Shown: positions 35,467 to 47,639 of the stretch, piece after piece
Numbering within the stretch: the stretch's first letter is position 1
How the letters are laid out: every line of letters begins with the position of its first letter
Assembly: GCA_032629725.1 (NCBI GenBank)
Contig: JAFEVB010000002.1
Location: forward strand, 992,001-1,056,000
Direction of reading: 5' to 3'
DNA length: 64,000 nt
Origin: Gremmenia infestans
Taxonomy: Eukaryota; Ascomycota; Leotiomycetes; Helotiales; Hamatocanthoscyphaceae
Made by a program: the position numbers and the translations under genes
The notes under the pieces: model-generated
The model's database searches: none
What the model was told of the DNA's origin: nothing
What the model saw: the letters and a program-made list of their open reading frames with translations, nothing else

Positions 35467-35959
35467 ATTCGAATGGTTATGCCGTACGTTTTCAAGGAGA
35501 CTGAAGTGTTGGGATACTCTACTAGAGTTGGGTATAGAAAAGCATATTGCTCATCGGAAAAAATGTGCTTTTACTGTTTATCACTGCGAGTACTTAATGT
35601 AGCTTTGTTTTTGATGTCGATTGTGTTGTAGAGACAGCCGTTTAGACGGGAACCTTCCTACCGATATTAGATTCGCGGTAGAACCTCTAGCGACAGAAGC
35701 GTCAGGCAATTCAAAGTCCGACCATGAAGATTGAACGCGTCGACTCGGTGCATCTGCAGCGCGATATATGGGTACACCGTCGGTCCTTAGATCCCTCAAG
35801 TCCGAATCTGAAGAAGCTCTAGTTAGGGGAGCGATAAAAGACGGCACTAAATATATTTGAGCTGCAGCTGCCTGTCTGGGATGTCTGCCATTCTTTTCGA
35901 AAATGAGCAGAGAATCCTTAGCTGATATTTCCGAGAATATCTATTTCGGAAACCTATTA
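35467..35959. other. Intergenic, possible relic frames
   Basis: A plus-strand frame near 35745-35850 (motif GTPSVLRSLKSESEEALVRGAI) looks protein-like but is closed by stops on both sides. It may belong to the ankyrin relic that follows. No start or family is evident. Confidence 0.35.
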
Positions 35960-36530
35960 CGGTATGTAAAAACTTATGCACACTAGAAGTGACTAAGCTG
36001 CTGGTGAATCAAGCTGGACCTAGCACAGGCCTCGGAAACACAGCACTATAAAGTGAAGCGCTTGATGGTCAAGAGAGATTGATCAAGCCACGTTTGAGCC
36101 CGTGTTATGGCTGTATCACTTCGGAGGAGGATTATTATACTGCAATTAAAGAAGCTTCTTCTAGTGGTTATGTATTAATCGTCCAGTTCCTTATCCTTAT
36201 GGCTCACACTGGTATTAGTGGTATGAATCTAAGACAGTCACTTCGAAATAGGATGTTTGTTGATACTGCATACAACGGATATGAGGAAATGGTTCAATTC
36301 ACACTTAACATCGGTGAAGAGGTAGATCATTGGGGGCAAGGAGGTATCCATATCGCATTTTTCAGGGCTGCAAGTCACGGGTATGGGAAGGTTATGAAGA
36401 TATTGTTGGAGAATGGACCTATACTATAATAGGGGGGGAGGTCGGACACTCTGACTAAGCCTTTGAAAAGAGGGTATAAGAAAGCTGTTCTATTGCTAGT
36501 TGGATATGGCATGGGTACTAATAGCGAGTG
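35960..36530 (+). pseudogene. Ankyrin-repeat protein relic
   Basis: The plus-strand frame holds ankyrin-like units: VTKLLVNQAG near 35990, DTAYNGYEEMVQFTLNIGEEVD at about 36260-36325, FFRAASHGYGKVMKILLENG at about 36360-36418, and KRGYKKAVLLLVGYG after stops near 36428. A stop at about 36050 separates the first unit from the rest. Each unit shows the helix-loop pattern A-x-x-G-x-x-x-x-V-x-x-L-L with some mutated positions. Most of a normal ankyrin protein is missing. Confidence 0.5.
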
Positions 36531-37155
36531 TAGCATGCCAAGCAAAGAGATTAGAGAGTTGCGAACTGCTTAGCTTGATCTCTAGTCTGCTGATCACTGG
36601 TGAGGATAGGTGAGGGGGAGGTGCAGCTAGGGAGAACAAAACATTGAGTAGTTAGTTGTGCGTGGACTGGGACTCAGTGAAAATTGGCACGAGTTAATAT
36701 TTCATATAAAGCTCTTATCCACTTGAGAAGGTTGGTAGCTCTGCACTGTACTATGTGGAATGAACCATACCCGCGTATACTCTGCCCAAGCCTGGCAGAG
36801 ACGGTTTCGGTTCTCAAATCACAAATTAGCAAACCAAGGCTCCTGTCACGGTTTGGTATTGTCAATATAAGGCTTTTATTGACTATGATAACTACGCAGA
36901 GAAAAGCTTTAGAAGCATAGAAGTGGGAGTTTGGGGATAAACTCAAAAGCACGAGTCACTTCCACAAGCGAGTCAGATCCACAATGTGACAGCTCCTCCT
37001 CTCTATAGATTTAGATCAAGCCTCTGATCTGGGTTCAGATTGCTCCTTAAGCAGGTCCGCGGCCTCTGTAATACTTATATCCAAAAACCATAAGCTTTCA
37101 GTCACCTTCTACCCAACTCCACCCCGCCCTGTCTTGAGGCCAATCCCCAAATCTC
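36531..37155. other. Intergenic, nothing recognised
   Basis: No convincing frame. This is the 3' side of the Hsp70-like gene. Confidence 0.4.
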
Positions 37156-38481
37156 TTACAGCTCATCATGCCAACCCTCACTATCATAAATCTGCTCCGC
37201 AATATCAATAATTGGCGGATTCAACCTATATTCCCTCGCTCTTCTCGCCGCCCCCACAGCACCCACCCATCCCGGCTTGATATCATCCAGAAACCGATCG
37301 GAAAATTCTGGGACGGCTTTTATAATTGCTTCGCGGACTTTTTTGTATTCCGAGGCAGATGCGTCGCCGCTGAAGATGATGCGTTTGAAATCTGTAAGCT
37401 GGACGGGAGGGCTAGAGGGTATGGAAAGTTCTTCGTTGATCAGGGCTTTGGTGCAGAGGCTTAGATGTTCTAATTTCTTTGGCTGTGATAAGTAATTAGC
37501 TGGTTGTTTCCTTGGAGATCGGATCTTCTACTAGGGGGCAATATAGCAATGTGGTTGAAGGGATCAGGATGGGTCGCACGCTTGCCGAAGATCGTGGGGT
37601 TTAGACTGTAAAAAAGAGACGTTCTTACAGAAGCAACTTGTTTCGGGCCACCAAAGTCAACTATTCGAAAGTGCCTTTCGATGATGGTAGTTCTCTTTGT
37701 TATGGCAGTAATTGACGCCTCAAGCAAACTATTCTGATAATCAAAATGTAATAGAAGGTTCTCCTCTTCGTCAATATCCGTCCCCGAAGGATAGCCAAGC
37801 GCTTCTGCGTTATTGAGCCCGTATGCTTGTCGAATGCTATGGAGATACGGCCAGACTTGAGTGCCGTCGTTCATGCCAGGTAATTTTTCCATAGCGATAT
37901 CTAGTAGGTTGCGAAGATATCCGTAGTCTGCGATGTACGCCGGGTACGTGATACCTAGTATTTCCACCTTGCGGTTGAGTTTGGTCTCGGTTGCTTGCTG
38001 AATGGAGGATAATACTATGGCCAGGAGCGTATCTACTTCGGGTTTTGTGTAATCTCGATTCTCACTATGCCTTGGTCAGTGGTTAGGGTGTAGAAAGGGT
38101 ATATTCTTGACAGTTACATACTTTGCATCGCGGTTGATTCGAAGAAGGGAACGGGAAAAGTCCTTCCAATCTTGTGTCGTTTTGACACTAGCTGCAGTAA
38201 CGAAATCATCATTTTCCGTGATATATGCTGATGTTCTTGATACAAAGTTAATAAAAGCTGGTAAGTTTTTATCTGAAATTATGTTGGAGAACTGACATAT
38301 AGTCTGTGCCGAGGCTAATGCCAATTGCTAACAGGCACATGAGTTACTGACTATCATAAGCACCGATCGAGAGGACATATAACTTACGATAACCTTCACT
38401 CGAGGAGGCTCCAGCTGATGAAATAATGAAATTCAAGGTAGCTAGAGCGCCTGTGAGAAGGTACTTAGAGCGCCAATACAT
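37156..38481 (-). CDS. Hsp70/actin-fold ATPase-like protein with signal peptide, one frameshift
   Basis: Exons: 38481-38388 (MYWRSKYLLTGALATLNFI, a signal peptide), 38327-38122, 38064-37629 and 37482-37156. All introns are GT...AG. Exon 2 opens with PIGISLGTDYM, the phosphate-1 motif of Hsp70 (GIDLGTT). Exon 3 has VEILGITYPAYIADYG, EALGYPSGTDIDEEENLLLHFDY and ERHFRIVDFGG. Exon 4 has RIIFSGDASASEYKKVREAI, the adenosine-motif region. No peptide-binding domain follows. Phosphate-1 and the rest of exon 2 (SDKNLPAFINFVS) are one base out of frame near 38280-38300, so this copy is disrupted or carries a sequence error. It is a divergent fungal Hsp70-like protein of the secretory route, function unknown. 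Confidence 0.6.
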
Positions 38482-39673
38482 CGTGACGAAAACTGGCAAT
38501 TGGTTATACCTAAAAATGAATACAAAGCTACTCAAGTATCTAATATTGAGTGAAGAAACAAGCTCTCTAAAAGGGGGGAGATAAGCAGATGACATACAGG
38601 CGCAGCTACTAACAGTTGTGGAACGCTGCGGGGTAATTTATTGCGGCACACCTGTGGAGGCTGAGTGCGACGCAGCAGAATAGCAGGCTTTGCAGATTTC
38701 TTGTTTCAGCTAATAATAAAGCATTCGCATAAAGGGCCAATAGCACGTGTTCGCTAATAATACACGTTCGTGCATGGAGAGATACCCGGAACACTCCCTG
38801 AGCCCCTTGTTTGTTGGTTTGTTGGTTACATCAATTCAACAGCACCCCGCCTGTTCCTTCTATATAAAGATCTTAGTCAACGTAGCCTAAGCAACTTTCT
38901 CGGGTGGTCGGTGGCACAGGTGGTTTATATGGCCTATTAGTATATCAATCTGCTAAAGATTCTAAAGGCTCGTTTATAAGTGCTTTATGTTTCGATCTTA
39001 GTTTCAATAGATCAGATACTACTCCCTAGCTCCTATTCACGAAGATAATAGAATTCTCGCGGAAAACTTATCGCTTCAAAGCGCAGTTATTAGGATATTC
39101 CTGGTTTGATATACATACACATTGCATCGTTCAGCCCTCCCCTATAACACTCACCACTCAGCTTGATCCGTTTAGGTGCTCGGTTCAATCCTAGCATAAT
39201 GCCCACGATCTTCATCCCTTTCTGCACACAACCTTCAATCTAAGTACTCGCCGCATGACTACAGTAAATTAAAACAACTACAAGCAAAATAGAAGATTTT
39301 CCTTATTTCCAGGATGATCATCCTTTTCCTCCCATCTCACCAACCCCTACTAGACTTTACAATCATCCCCAAATTCAGGATCATCATGAGGAAGGCAGAG
39401 GACTTGGCATTATTACTTCGCCGTAGAGACCGTCCTTCTCTCACCTTCACAGTCAATTGCTAAGGCAGTGCGCCCTACAGGAACGAAATTAAGGCTATCG
39501 AGGCCAGATTCGATATGCAGGAAGTGAAAAGATTGTGGCGAGGCTGGTGTCTGAGAAAATGTACAAGTAGTTAGCATCGAAGTGTGAAATTTTAATTTGA
39601 ACCCGCTCTTTACATCCGATAACATTTTTATTGACTGTGACAGAAGGTTTGCATTCTTCAAAAGCCTATCAAA
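38482..39673. other. Intergenic, no gene supported
   Basis: About 1.2 kb, the divergent promoter region of the Hsp70-like gene and the secreted protein gene. Only short frames occur. A GGTTCAATCC at about 39181 looks like a tRNA B box, but no A box or cloverleaf fits. Confidence 0.45.
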
Positions 39674-41473
39674 ATGCTTCACCAAAAGCTAGTCACGTTA
39701 GTAGCTCTTCTTCAATCTTCTGTGGTTCGATCTGCAATACTACCTTCCGAGTATCTCGATGCTAGGGATGATGATACCTTCAACAATACCCTCGACGGTA
39801 GAGATGACACTCATCCACTGAATCCTAGCGAGAGAGGTATGCTCGATGATCTTAACAATGCCTACAAAGGAATTTGGTGGGATAAGTCGTATCCTGGAGG
39901 AGCAGCGCCAAGAGGAGACGCGAAAGATGGTGGATGCGATGTAAGTTGGTACCATATATTTCTCTGTACAACAGCTTATTAAACCCTTTCTCTTGCAGGT
40001 TGCGAGTTTCAACATCATTAGGGAAGCTACACGGAACGCAGTAAGGCTTGCTGAAGGAGTTGATCTATACAAGGAAGACAGATCTTTCAACAAGTTCTTT
40101 GTTCGAAATAGCATAGCCCCAGCAGGCGGGCGATGGACAGTAAGTAACAGCTGCTTATTCCGTCCTCCATGCTCCCCTATAGTGATACTTATAAATGGCT
40201 CAGTCCAGCAAGAATTCTCAGAACACTTATGCCTCGATCAATCATAATATGCTATTGCCTTCGAGGTTTCCACTCGACGGGACTGGTAGACGAAGAAGAG
40301 GTCAACGTGTCACATATCAATGCAAGGATACCCAAACGTTACCTTCGACTGCTAAGGGATGCGCAGGTCCCGCGTAAGTATTTCCACTTGTTTTTTGAAA
40401 TATCGAGCTGACAAACTAAGTGCTGCATACACGGTGAATACAGATTTTAATCCTGAGGGTAGGTTAGTTTGAAGGATTTTCCTAGTGTACGTCTAATACA
40501 ATTTTTTGCAGGATGGACAGTCGTATTTTGCGAGAAATTCTTCCAGAGCGGGAAATATCTAAATGATCTTCTCGCTATTCCACACATATCTGAAGCTAGT
40601 CTTGGCGCCCTGAAGTATGTTTCATATGAGCAAATAATTCTTCATGAAGTAAGTATAACCCCAATCTACGAACCCTGTTTCACGAAAGCGGAGTTAATTA
40701 ATGTTCAAACTAGTGGTTGCATAACGATATAATGGGCTACAGTGAACATCGTAAGTTATGAATATTCCTACAGTAGAAGCATATGCTAATTCCCAATGTC
40801 AGTCACGGATATTGTAGATCAAATCGATGATAATGGCCCAAAACGTGTACGTTACCTTGTAAAGTCTTATTCCACAGCAGACTAATCGCAACAGAGAGTC
40901 TACGGTATGAGTGAAGCGCGAGACTATGCGTGGAAATTCATGACGGGTAATAAAAAGAACATTAATCAAAAGATCGTTGCTAATGGTACGTGCCTAAACT
41001 TCCTCTTCGACCACCCGCTTTTTGCTTCCGTGGATGCAGGCACTGATCGTTATATAGTGGAGAACTATGTCTGGTACTTTGTCGACAAAATGTACGGAAA
41101 GCAATGGGGATGGACAGGCACGGGCAATGCCTATCCAGGAAAACCACTCGGACGTGACCTCAACCTTATCGTCAGACAAGACGATGTACAAGCAGACACT
41201 CTCGATCTCGGAGACGAAGAAACAGATCCGGCAACTTTGCCCACGTCGAGCTGGCCTTCAGACTGCCATGGAGATCTAGTAATTGATGCTTCGGATGCTA
41301 GTGCTCTTGTTTGCGATTATGTCGACCCACCAAATGAAGACTCGAGCACTCCTACATCAACTTCTAGCGCATCAGCAGTCGTTACATTGCCAGCGGACCC
41401 GAAGAATTGTAATTGCAATGAAGACGGATGTACATCAGAATCGCCTGCGTGTTGTGGCAATGGTACTTGCTAG
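39674..41473 (+). CDS. Secreted Cys-rich protein, degenerate metalloprotease-like
   Basis: A signal peptide (LVTLVALLQSSVVRSA) opens exon 39674-39940. Then 39999-40139 (VASFNIIREATRNAV), probably 40204-40373, a tiny exon near 40443-40457, 40512-40648 (GWTVVFCEKFF ... QIILHE), and further exons to VYGMSEARDYAWKFM and NYVWYFVDKMYGKQWGW. The tail is Cys-rich (CNCNEDGCTSESPACC) with a Ser/Thr linker. The layout and the LHE just before a Trp resemble fungal secreted zinc metalloproteases, but a full HExxH is not seen. Two junctions are awkward. One splice near 40373 does not keep frame with the obvious donor, and the exon starting TGGGCTACA (40733) is preceded by TAA instead of TAG. Either the model is wrong or the gene is decaying. 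Confidence 0.45.
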
Positions 41474-42127
41474 GTTTTGCTGTATCTCATCAGCAAGTAT
41501 ACGCTGAAATAGCTAAATATCTAGCCTTATTTTGCTCTTATCCTTTTTTTCTTTTTTTGTTCAAGGGTCTATCCCGAGATTTTGTACCGGTTCTTCCACA
41601 TTATCCGTCAGTTGGTAGGATTATGCGGAATGCGAAACACGGGATAGCAGGAGTATATTCCGTATAGAGGGTAGCTTTGAGCTTTAATATAGAGAAAGTG
41701 GGTTGTCTTTACGTGTGAATTCTAAGAAAGTAATGGATCTTATGTACACTTGCGAAACCATAAAGCCAGAATGACTCTTTCATATAAATGCGAATAATAT
41801 ATCCAATTTTTGATACTCAAGTAGCCCCCCTTTCACTATACACTCGTATTCATAATGAGTGATTTCGTTGATTAAAGATCTGAAATTTTCCAAGTCAAAA
41901 GCACGTTAAAGATAATGCACTTTATGCATATTAGCACACCGCAATTCACCCAAATCTTTTACTTAAATCTTCCTATTTGACCACCGAGGGTCTCCCCGCC
42001 ACCTTGGCCTCAACAAAATCACGTCTCGTTAAGTGTTGTGTCTATTTCTTCTACCGTATGATCGTTCTTTTACCTTCAACCTCCAACTAGACAGCAAAAT
42101 CCTCAATCTCCATTATCCGACTCCATT
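41474..42127. other. Intergenic, nothing recognised
   Basis: 654 bases between two plus-strand genes with no repeat or frame of note. It is pyrimidine-rich close to the next start. Confidence 0.4.
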
Positions 42128-42829
42128 ATGCTCAACCTCAAACGTATCTTCTCAGCCCGAGAGCATGATGACACAACCCTAAACACCGACTCTCGCCGTC
42201 GACCATCCGCCACGTTCTCTGTCAAGACCGCACCCACCAACCTCACCCCAAAGGGCCCTCCCACTATCTTCCGCAAACCCTCCGTAAAGAGATATCACCT
42301 CCCCAAACTCCCAAGACATGATACAATTAGGCTCTTCGACACCGATATCGACTCGTCGCCTTCCAACAAGCGCGAGGAATCGAGATCACCGAGTCCGAAA
42401 CCAAGAAGAATCTCCTACTCTTCAATCCCCCATTCACCCCAAATCCACATTCCCCGCAATCCCCTCTTGCTCCAAACCTGGGACCCGCGCGCACCTCTCG
42501 CAAACTCCTCCTTACATTCCTCCGCCAAAGCCCTCCTCAAACAGCGCTACCGCTCCAAATTCAAATTCAACTTTACCTTCAAGGAAGGAATGGACCATAA
42601 AGACTACGACTGGATCTGGGTTTCTGAGGAAGAGTTGGAGGGGAAGGTGCTTGCGGATATTGTGTGGGTGAGGGAACGGTACATACAGGCTGGACAGGCG
42701 GAGCCTTCAGATGCGGATTTGGTGAGGTGGTTTGAGGGGGATGAGAAGCTGATGCCAATGATTATGATTACGGGGGCTACGCCGCAGAAAAAGAGTCCGC
42801 GCGCGGGTGTGACTGGGGGAACAGTATGA
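42128..42829 (+). CDS. Hypothetical basic protein
   Basis: A single 233-residue frame. The N-terminal 115 residues are Ser/Pro/Arg-rich and probably disordered (SPSPKPRRISYSSIP). A more ordered C-terminal part follows: ALLKQRYRSKFKFNFTFKEG, then DYDWIWVSEEELEGKVLADIVWVRERYIQAG and DADLVRWFEGDEKLMPMIM. I recognise no family. Strong codon-like character and a CT-rich leader before the ATG support it as a real gene. It ends with a polar tail rich in Lys/Gly/Thr. Confidence 0.65.
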   Translation: MLNLKRIFSAREHDDTTLNTDSRRRPSATFSVKTAPTNLTPKGPPTIFRKPSVKRYHLPKLPRHDTIRLFDTDIDSSPSNKREESRSPSPKPRRISYSSIPHSPQIHIPRNPLLLQTWDPRAPLANSSLHSSAKALLKQRYRSKFKFNFTFKEGMDHKDYDWIWVSEEELEGKVLADIVWVRERYIQAGQAEPSDADLVRWFEGDEKLMPMIMITGATPQKKSPRAGVTGGTV

Positions 42830-44704
42830 GGGCTGAGTCTTGGGTGCCGAACTCAAGGTAAAGGAAGATTTGGGAGGATTGGAAGGGAATAACATGAGTG
42901 GTAGTTGTTCTTGATGTGAAGAAACGTGCTGGCATAATAAATATCGTGAGGCTACCTTCTCCCATGCGCTTTGGAATAGCGGGCTTTGATACCAAAGCTA
43001 ATTGCCTGAAATAGATGGAATTTTGAGACAGAAAAATCTTGCATCCACACAATCAGCATCAGGTAGCCTAAAAGCAAATATAATCACGAACGCAACGACT
43101 TTTGCATTTCCTTCATGTGATTCCTTGGCATGTGGCCAAAAGTACTGAATTTAAGCTTAGTAATGTGGAAGGAGCAGCAAATACCATCACATGCCTCAGG
43201 ACGGATAACTCTTCTTTATTAATGGCAATCAATTCAGCATTCCCCAATCAATTAATATGTTAATAAAACCAGCATTATCTATCAAAGCAAGCAAAATATC
43301 CCAAACTCACCTCTCACACAACTCTTCAGCCCGTATATTCCTAACATTTCATTTCAAAGATCCCTCATGTCGTAGTCTAGGCTCTATTACAAGGATGTAC
43401 TGAGGCCGTGGAAATAATGCGGGACCGCTATCAATAACAACAAATTGCTAAAGTGAGACAATGTCTTAGGCAAAAGAAACCGGTGCCAATGCCTGTCTTT
43501 CGACTTTCGAAGTCGTATATGAAATATCTGTCCCAGTAGATTCGCAAACTACGTAGTCACTAATTCTTGCAAGCAAAGTCTATTTTAGTTGCGATACCGT
43601 CTTATATTGCCTTCTATATCCAGCAAGCAGACATGGACTGTATCCTTCTATCTTCCACTCAAGTTTACTCTTCCTTTTCCCCTTCCTCTTCCTCATATTG
43701 CTCCCATTGCTGCTTAGCTATATCTTTCGGATTTAAGGATTCTCTGACATAGTTTGCGGGATGTTGAAACGGTGAGAGATTGATCTATTGATCAGATTAC
43801 AAAGGATGTTTCCGATTGGCTTGAGTTTTAGGGGCGGATGCGGGGGCCTGCTAGGATAAAGGAAAAAGCAAACATAATCGCTTAATTCAGCACTAATCAT
43901 GTGACTAGTGCTGCCAAGTGAACCAACACCTTCATAATCTCATCTGCACTGCAGCAAATGATAAAGCATCTGCTTAAAATATAACTTGATGAAGCCTGGC
44001 TCTCTACTATCGGTTATCTCATTAAGCAGGTTCCGTCCGTAAACAATGTCATTTATCTCCTATGGTGTTTAAGACCTTCCCTACAAAAGTACTATGAATT
44101 ATCAACGCTTAGGCTCTTTATTGTGCTTGCCTATACTAGACACCAAAAGCAGCATTTACTCTTATCAACTTTTAATAATGTCGCAGGCTACCTGGCATAT
44201 AATAACCTGGTGCTGGTTTTCCTGTCTACCACGAAGCTTCTTCATTTTATGGAGACGGCCGTAAAATACTATAGGAGTTCAAGTAGATCAAAGGTTCCGC
44301 AACATCTTGGATTCAAAAGACATACTATGACCTATTCGGTTGTGGTGCGGGGTCTGCCATCACTTGGGGCTCAAGGTTGTTGCTTTCAATGTTTTATCCT
44401 CGATTTTGACCATAAGATATGGAACTCGCTCGCGAATCATAATGCATTAATTTGGAAAAACTTAAATCTCACAATTTGGAAATGGAATATGGAATAAAGT
44501 GTTTCCTGTGCAAATAGTTGGATGCTATCACGTGTATAGATTGTCTGTCTATAGGCAAAATGCGAAATTTAGACCAACGAGTTTGATTCGATCTAGCTAT
44601 TTATCTGAAGATCCATTCCTAGCCCATTCCGCAACAATGCCTCCTAAGCAGGTTATCTCTATCCTTCATGTCCCTTCACCAACCCCCATGGCCTCTCAGC
44701 CACT
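42830..44704. other. Gene-poor interval
   Basis: About 1.9 kb with only short frames (for example 43567-43752 and 44123-44497). Moderately AT-rich, with no clear RIP signature and no repeat found by eye. Confidence 0.4.
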
Positions 44705-45270
44705 TCAAGAAATGGCAATGATCATTTCACTGAGCTCAGTCTCCAGATCGCTCCACTTGTCTTCTTCGCGCCGCAGGTTACCATGAGCAAACGCCTTGCT
44801 CTCAGCATCTCCCTCAAACTCACCACTATTGCGAGTAGCGTCCTCACGATCAGTGTCCTTGTCATACAGGTTGTAACTTCCATCGTCTGAGGAGTTTGGC
44901 TATAAAGGCCTTGATACCCATCGTCAAAGTACGCACAACCAGATTTGACATCATTATTAGTAGATGAGGCGGATCCATCAACACTTTTATTAGGATCGTG
45001 GGAAGAGGCAGCCGGTTCGTCTTTTCATCAATTGTAGATTCTCTAGACTCGGAGCCACATTCGGAACCCCCACTTGGCGACCTCTGAGCAGGGGAAACGG
45101 GGAGGGGATAGATTGGAGGGCTTAGCTGTCATGAATCCAGTTCATCTTTTTGCGGCGTTAATTTTGGTGGAAACCCCCTGCGCCTCTTCTTCTGATTATG
45201 GAAAGAGTCAGGGGACTACGGTGGGAATGGAGGTTGCTGGTCGATCTTTTGAAGAACGAGTCATACTTTA
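44705..45270 (-). pseudogene. Relic of an acidic protein gene
   Basis: On the minus strand, three consecutive segments in different frames read as one acidic protein: GSECGSESRESTID, then DEPAASSHDPNKSVDGS to YQGLYSQT, then SSDDGSYNLYDKDTDRED to KWSDLETELSEMIIAIS and a stop at 44705-44707. Upstream to 45270, a start (MTRSSKDRPATSIP) is followed by stops. The Ser/Asp-rich style carries across the breaks, so a decayed gene is more likely than chance. No family is recognised. Confidence 0.4.
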
Positions 45271-46450
45271 GGCCGAGTGATAGAAGACTCTATGAAGATG
45301 GTATTGTAGATTTTGTGTTTAGTGGGGAAGTGATGATGAAGTTGCTTAGATCTGAGAGATAGTTGATGAATAGAAAGAAGTGAGGGAGAAGGGGAAAGCC
45401 AGAAGAATTCATACCTCCAGCCATACTTTCACTTGTAAATTTTGAGTCGAAAGTATGAATGGTCGTCCAAAGGAACTCATTAGAGTGAACGTTAACAGTT
45501 CCAGAAAATAAATATTATCGCAATTAAATGGTTCCTTGTAGGATAAATCTAAGATTTTCATCCCTCGCGACTTTGCGATATTACCGGAATCATTCAAATA
45601 GCTGACACATCAACTCCACTTAGCATTGATAATCGACAAATTTTTATGAACAACTAGTACTACGTGTCAAATCAAAAAGTCCACAAAGTAAAGCCAATAA
45701 TACTTGACCCGCCGAATAATTTTCGTATCATTTTACTTCTATTCTCACCTTCATGTACCATTCACGTCATGACTAGACCTAAGTAATTGTGTAGCACGAC
45801 ACCAAGTATAGTCCTCGATATACGTAACTTGACCACCTTAGACTCATCAATCAGTATGAATATAAAAAATAAAGGGATCAGAAAGTCACTCCAGCATATG
45901 AACTGAGAGGCAGGTGGAATGAAATGAATGCAACATATCGGATCAATGACTGTTGACTCCACTTGACCGATGAACATTGTATTCAGGAAGAATATTCAGA
46001 CAACAATGAACGGAAATTTAGGAGAAGCATTCAACAAAGGAGGCACAGCATCGAAACAGTCGGTGTAGCGAAAACCCGGATTATCAATTGAAAGAAAGGT
46101 CCCGAATATTGAAATAGTCTAAACTTTGTAATCAACACCGTCAAGTGATTTAGCAGTTCCACTAAATTGGGGGCTGACTTACCGAATACGTCGTTTGACC
46201 CCTCATATAGCATCGAACAGTTAGCTCCCGCACAAAAAAGAGCCCAATATGGAAAGCGGGGCGTACCCCTGCCTCCGCCGAGGCGGGTCAAAAGGTCTCC
46301 GAACACTTAGATTTTCTATATAAAACCCATTGAATGACTTGTTATATTTTCTAGGCATTAGCCAAAAGATTCCTGACTAAATTAAGTACAAACGAACAAC
46401 GCCTAAACCTCCCTTACATTTTCGAGACAACTAAGAGTTTGAATTTCAAG
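45271..46450. other. Intergenic, nothing recognised
   Basis: AT-rich but without dense stop enrichment. This holds the promoter of the hydrolase gene. Confidence 0.4.
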
Positions 46451-47639
46451 ATGTCTGTTGCGTAAGTTTCACAAGTGGGAATAAGATGTTGCTAAATAAT
46501 TTAAATTTGAACAGAGCTCCTAGCCGAGACACAGAAGAGACGTATAAAAAGGTTCTAGCAGAGATCGAAATTCCTATCGATGTCGAGAAATTCGACGGGT
46601 ATAGTCTCTGTTGGATCGGCCCCAGGACGGCCAAGGCCGTTATTCTGTTTATGCACGGTGAGATGAGATGAGATAAGATGCCCTTTATTTGTTCACGCTG
46701 ATAACTATAAACCACAGGTGGAGGACTTACTGATCCAGCCTTCGATGCACGTATTCAATTCAACCTCAACGGCTGGAAAGTTATGAAAGCTAATAACCAA
46801 GAGGTGTCAATCGCTGTCCTGGCCTATGGTAAGAATTGCGCATCTAAAGCAACCCACATTACTGAAAGCTCTCAGGTATTGCCCCCAAGACCCCATATCC
46901 CGTCCAAAACCGCCAAGTAGTAGCAACAATCCATCATCTCTTAAGAAGCCGACTAGCCGAAGATGTAAGTCCACCACTCACTTATGTGCCGTCCATCCAT
47001 TGCCAAGTTTGTATGCGTACTCACCAACTCTTTAGATCACACTCTCAGGGGACTCCATTGGTGGCATGTTGACCCTATCTACGCTCCTTCACCACAAACA
47101 TCCTATTCCCACAGTCCCGGCGCTCACTCTCCCAACACCAACCTCCCGTTTCCGCGAGATATTCATAGTCTCGCCCGGCTGTAATGTTATCACCGACACT
47201 AAGTCTATGCAAGAGAACCTTGGCAAAGACTGGTTGACCCATGATATGATGAGAAAGGGTTATGAAACATTGACGGAAAGTAAGGAGCCTGGGATTGAGT
47301 TTCCGAATCCGTGGTTTCTGAGCGTCAGTGCAGAGGAGACCTGGTGGAAAGACTTGCCAGTCGGGAATGTGACGATTACAGTGGGAGGAAATGAGTTGTT
47401 TAGAGATGAAGTTTTGACTGTGGGGGAGAGGATCAAGGTGAGTAGACATACAAAAGAGATGGCAGGAGGGATGATGCTAATGGGTTGATTGGTAGAAATA
47501 TCATGATCGAGAAGTAACGGTTCTTTGCGAGGAAGGGGGGGTCCATTGCGGTCCTTTCTTTGCCATTATTAGCGGTGTTACGGATGATAAATCCAGTACC
47601 AAGCTGTTTAAACAGTGGTTTCAGGACTTCAAGGCGTAA
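46451..47639 (+). CDS. Alpha/beta hydrolase (esterase/lipase family)
   Basis: Six exons fit exactly: 46451-46461, 46515-46657, 46718-46828, 46876-46964, 47036-47437 and 47496-47639, giving 299 residues. All introns are GT...AG with good donors (GTAAGT, GTGAGA, GTAAGA). The oxyanion HGGG motif is split by an intron (HG|GGLTDPAF). The nucleophile elbow is GDSIGG in exon 5. A likely acid Asp lies in GGNELFRDEV, and the His in the final exon is in EEGGVHCGPFF. This is the hormone-sensitive-lipase-like esterase type, which hydrolyses short-chain esters. The natural substrate is unknown. A 3-codon first exon is unusual but is required by the frame. Confidence 0.88.

Noticed and set aside
39178..39192. 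tRNA B-box-like GGTTCAATCC
   Set aside because: No A box or acceptor stem at the proper distance.
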